NCBI GenBank assembly: GCA_963829505.1
Contig: CAWHIL010000001.1
Location: 1,426,001 to 1,490,000, forward strand
Reading direction: 5' to 3'
From: Roseiarcus sp963829505
Lineage (GTDB): Bacteria > Pseudomonadota > Alphaproteobacteria > Rhizobiales > Beijerinckiaceae
DNA length: 64,000 nucleotides
Shown here in pieces: positions 62,845-64,000 of the stretch (position 1 is its first letter; each line of letters starts with the position of its first letter). The notes beneath the pieces were generated by a model, which was not told the origin of the DNA, searched no databases, and saw only the letters and a list, made by a program, of their open reading frames with translations. The translations under genes and the position numbers were made by a program.

Positions 62845-64000
62845 ATGTGGTTTCACGCGCGCCAGCCCGAGGCTCCCGAGTCCAAGTTGGAATTGAAGCC
62901 TGTCGCCAAGGACAATCTGCAGACCCTGCCTCTCACGGAGGTGGAGAAAGAACTGGACTCGTCGCCGGACGGCCTGACCCAGGCCGAGGCGCAAAAGCGG
63001 CTCGCTCGATATGGACCGAACGAGATCGCGGAGAAGAAGACCAACGAGATCCTGAAGTTCCTCTCCTACTTCTGGGGTCCGATCCCCTGGATGATCGAGG
63101 CGGCGGTGATCCTGTCTGCGGTGGCCGGGCACTGGCCGGATTTTGGCATCATCCTCATCCTGCTTCTCGCCAACGGCGTGGTCGGCTTCTGGGAGGAACA
63201 TCAGGCGGGCAACGCGATTGCCGCCCTGAAGGCGACGCTTGCGATCAGGGCTAGGGTGAAACGCGACGGCAAGTGGGTCGATCCGGCGGCGCGCGAACTC
63301 GTGCCGGGCGATGCGATCCGCCTGCGCCTCGGCGACATCGTGCCGGCCGATGCGCGCCTGCTGGACGGCGACGAGATCTCCGTCGACCAGTCGGCGCTGA
63401 CCGGAGAATCCCTGCCCGCTACGCGCAAATCCGGCGACGCCGTATTCTCCGGCTCGATCGTTCGTCGTGGCGAAATCGACGCGCTGGTCTATGCCACAGG
63501 CGGCAAAACCTACTTCGGCAAGACGGCGGAACTCGTGGAGACGGCGGTCACCGTCAGCCATTTCCAGAAAGCCGTGCTGAAGATCGGCAACTACCTGATC
63601 GTCCTTGCCTTGATCCTTGTGGCTCTTATCGTTTGCCTGGGAATCTACCGCGGCGAGCCGATCCTGACCCTGTTGCAGTTCGCCCTCGTGCTGACGGTGG
63701 CCGCAATTCCCGTCGCCATGCCGACGGTTCTCTCGGTGACCATGGCGGTCGGCGCGCGCCTGCTCGCGAAGAAACAGGCGATTGTGAGCAAGCTGGTCGC
63801 GATCGAGGAACTGGCGGGCGTGGATGTCCTGTGCGCCGACAAGACCGGAACCTTGACGCAGAACAAGCTGACGCTCGGCGAACCGTTCCGTCTGGATGCG
63901 ATCACCGCCGACGAGCTCATTCTCGCCGGGGCGCTCGCCTCGCAAGCGGCGAACAACGACACCATCGATTTCGCGGTCCTCGGCGGCCTGAAGGACAAGG
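62845..64000 (+). CDS. plasma-membrane proton-efflux P-type ATPase (3' end outside window)
   Basis: Reading from ATG 62845 (ATG 62827 is also possible) gives 385 residues with no stop to the window edge. Signatures: N-terminal cation ATPase domain (GLTQAEAQKRLARYGPNEIA), actuator domain TGES (QSALTGESLPATR near 176), membrane helix with the PVAMPTVL motif (VAAIPVAMPTVLSVTMAVG near 288) and the phosphorylation site DKTGTLTQNKL near 325. It matches P3A H+-ATPases, which expel protons using ATP and help acid tolerance. The nucleotide-binding domain and last helices are outside. Confidence 0.92.
   Translation, partial: MWFHARQPEAPESKLELKPVAKDNLQTLPLTEVEKELDSSPDGLTQAEAQKRLARYGPNEIAEKKTNEILKFLSYFWGPIPWMIEAAVILSAVAGHWPDFGIILILLLANGVVGFWEEHQAGNAIAALKATLAIRARVKRDGKWVDPAARELVPGDAIRLRLGDIVPADARLLDGDEISVDQSALTGESLPATRKSGDAVFSGSIVRRGEIDALVYATGGKTYFGKTAELVETAVTVSHFQKAVLKIGNYLIVLALILVALIVCLGIYRGEPILTLLQFALVLTVAAIPVAMPTVLSVTMAVGARLLAKKQAIVSKLVAIEELAGVDVLCADKTGTLTQNKLTLGEPFRLDAITADELILAGALASQAANNDTIDFAVLGGLKDK

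Noticed and set aside
61963..63945. Very long antisense open frame (660 codons, minus strand) over pstS and the P-type ATPase
   Set aside because: The plus strand encodes two well-known proteins; high-GC genes regularly leave such open antisense frames. The antisense translation is low-complexity and has no family signature.
1..64000. CRISPR arrays
   Set aside because: I found no series of regularly spaced identical repeats; the dispersed repeat family is spread over kilobases and the GAGACCG cluster is irregular in spacing and orientation.

Overview
The window is high-GC DNA from an alphaproteobacterium, probably of the Hyphomicrobiales (Methylocystis/Beijerinckia-like relatives are possible). 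The evidence is a FixJ-type regulator, a phasin, a DUF1254 protein, a CheB/CheR hybrid kinase, the recombinase/DUF2924/DUF3489 module and a common rhizobial-type intergenic hairpin repeat. Genus cannot be settled from the sequence alone. It reads as accessory and decaying chromosome: intact genes alternate with insertion sequences, truncated genes, nonsense codons and frameshifts.

Layout. 0-2 kb: truncated SDR gene, tRNA-Tyr(GTA), a gene-free stretch rich in GAGACCG motifs, and an IS21 istA remnant. 2.3-8.4 kb: a two-gene unit with lower-GC third positions. Its first gene is a NERD nuclease-like + tandem kinase-like + Upf1-type SF1 helicase polyprotein, currently split by one frameshift; its second is an unknown 477-aa protein with a predicted winged helix, overlapping by TTGA. 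This is the best candidate for a little-described (anti-phage) system. 8.7-11.7 kb: large serine recombinase with DUF2924 and DUF3489 partners. 12-13 kb: luciferase-like monooxygenase. 13.6-16 kb: IS91-type element with its own tyrosine recombinase. 16-29.7 kb: many damaged genes (hydrolase, adenylate cyclase-TPR, ATPase-TPR regulator, quinone oxidoreductase) around an intact P450, DUF1254 protein, glutathione transferase, a hydrolase lacking its serine and a FixJ-like regulator. 30-36.6 kb: OtsA, ribitol dehydrogenase-like SDR, small membrane and secreted proteins, frameshifted glycosyltransferase. 36.7-39.2 kb: IS21 element with broken istB, abutting a truncated MFS gene. 41-45.5 kb: pyruvate/2-oxoacid:ferredoxin oxidoreductase operon (gamma, alpha, beta, plus a GltD-like flavoprotein whose ferredoxin tail has been split off). 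45.7-64 kb: a stress/envelope region with phasin, tyrosine phosphatase, response regulator, DUF883, a 1483-aa CheB-CheR-kinase-REC-REC-LuxR protein, DUF3309-like, CsbD, PRC-barrel, BON, PstS and a P-type proton ATPase, interrupted by an IS630 and a second IS91 element.

Two patterns join the genes. First, a directional motif, about GTGAGTAnTTTCCGAG, lies 60-155 bases upstream of seven genes in the 46-63 kb region, always in the direction of transcription, which suggests a shared stress regulon; an eighth copy now points into the IS630. Second, an intergenic repeat of about 100-140 bases that opens with a GTTCGCC...GGCGAAC hairpin occurs five times, always in the same orientation.
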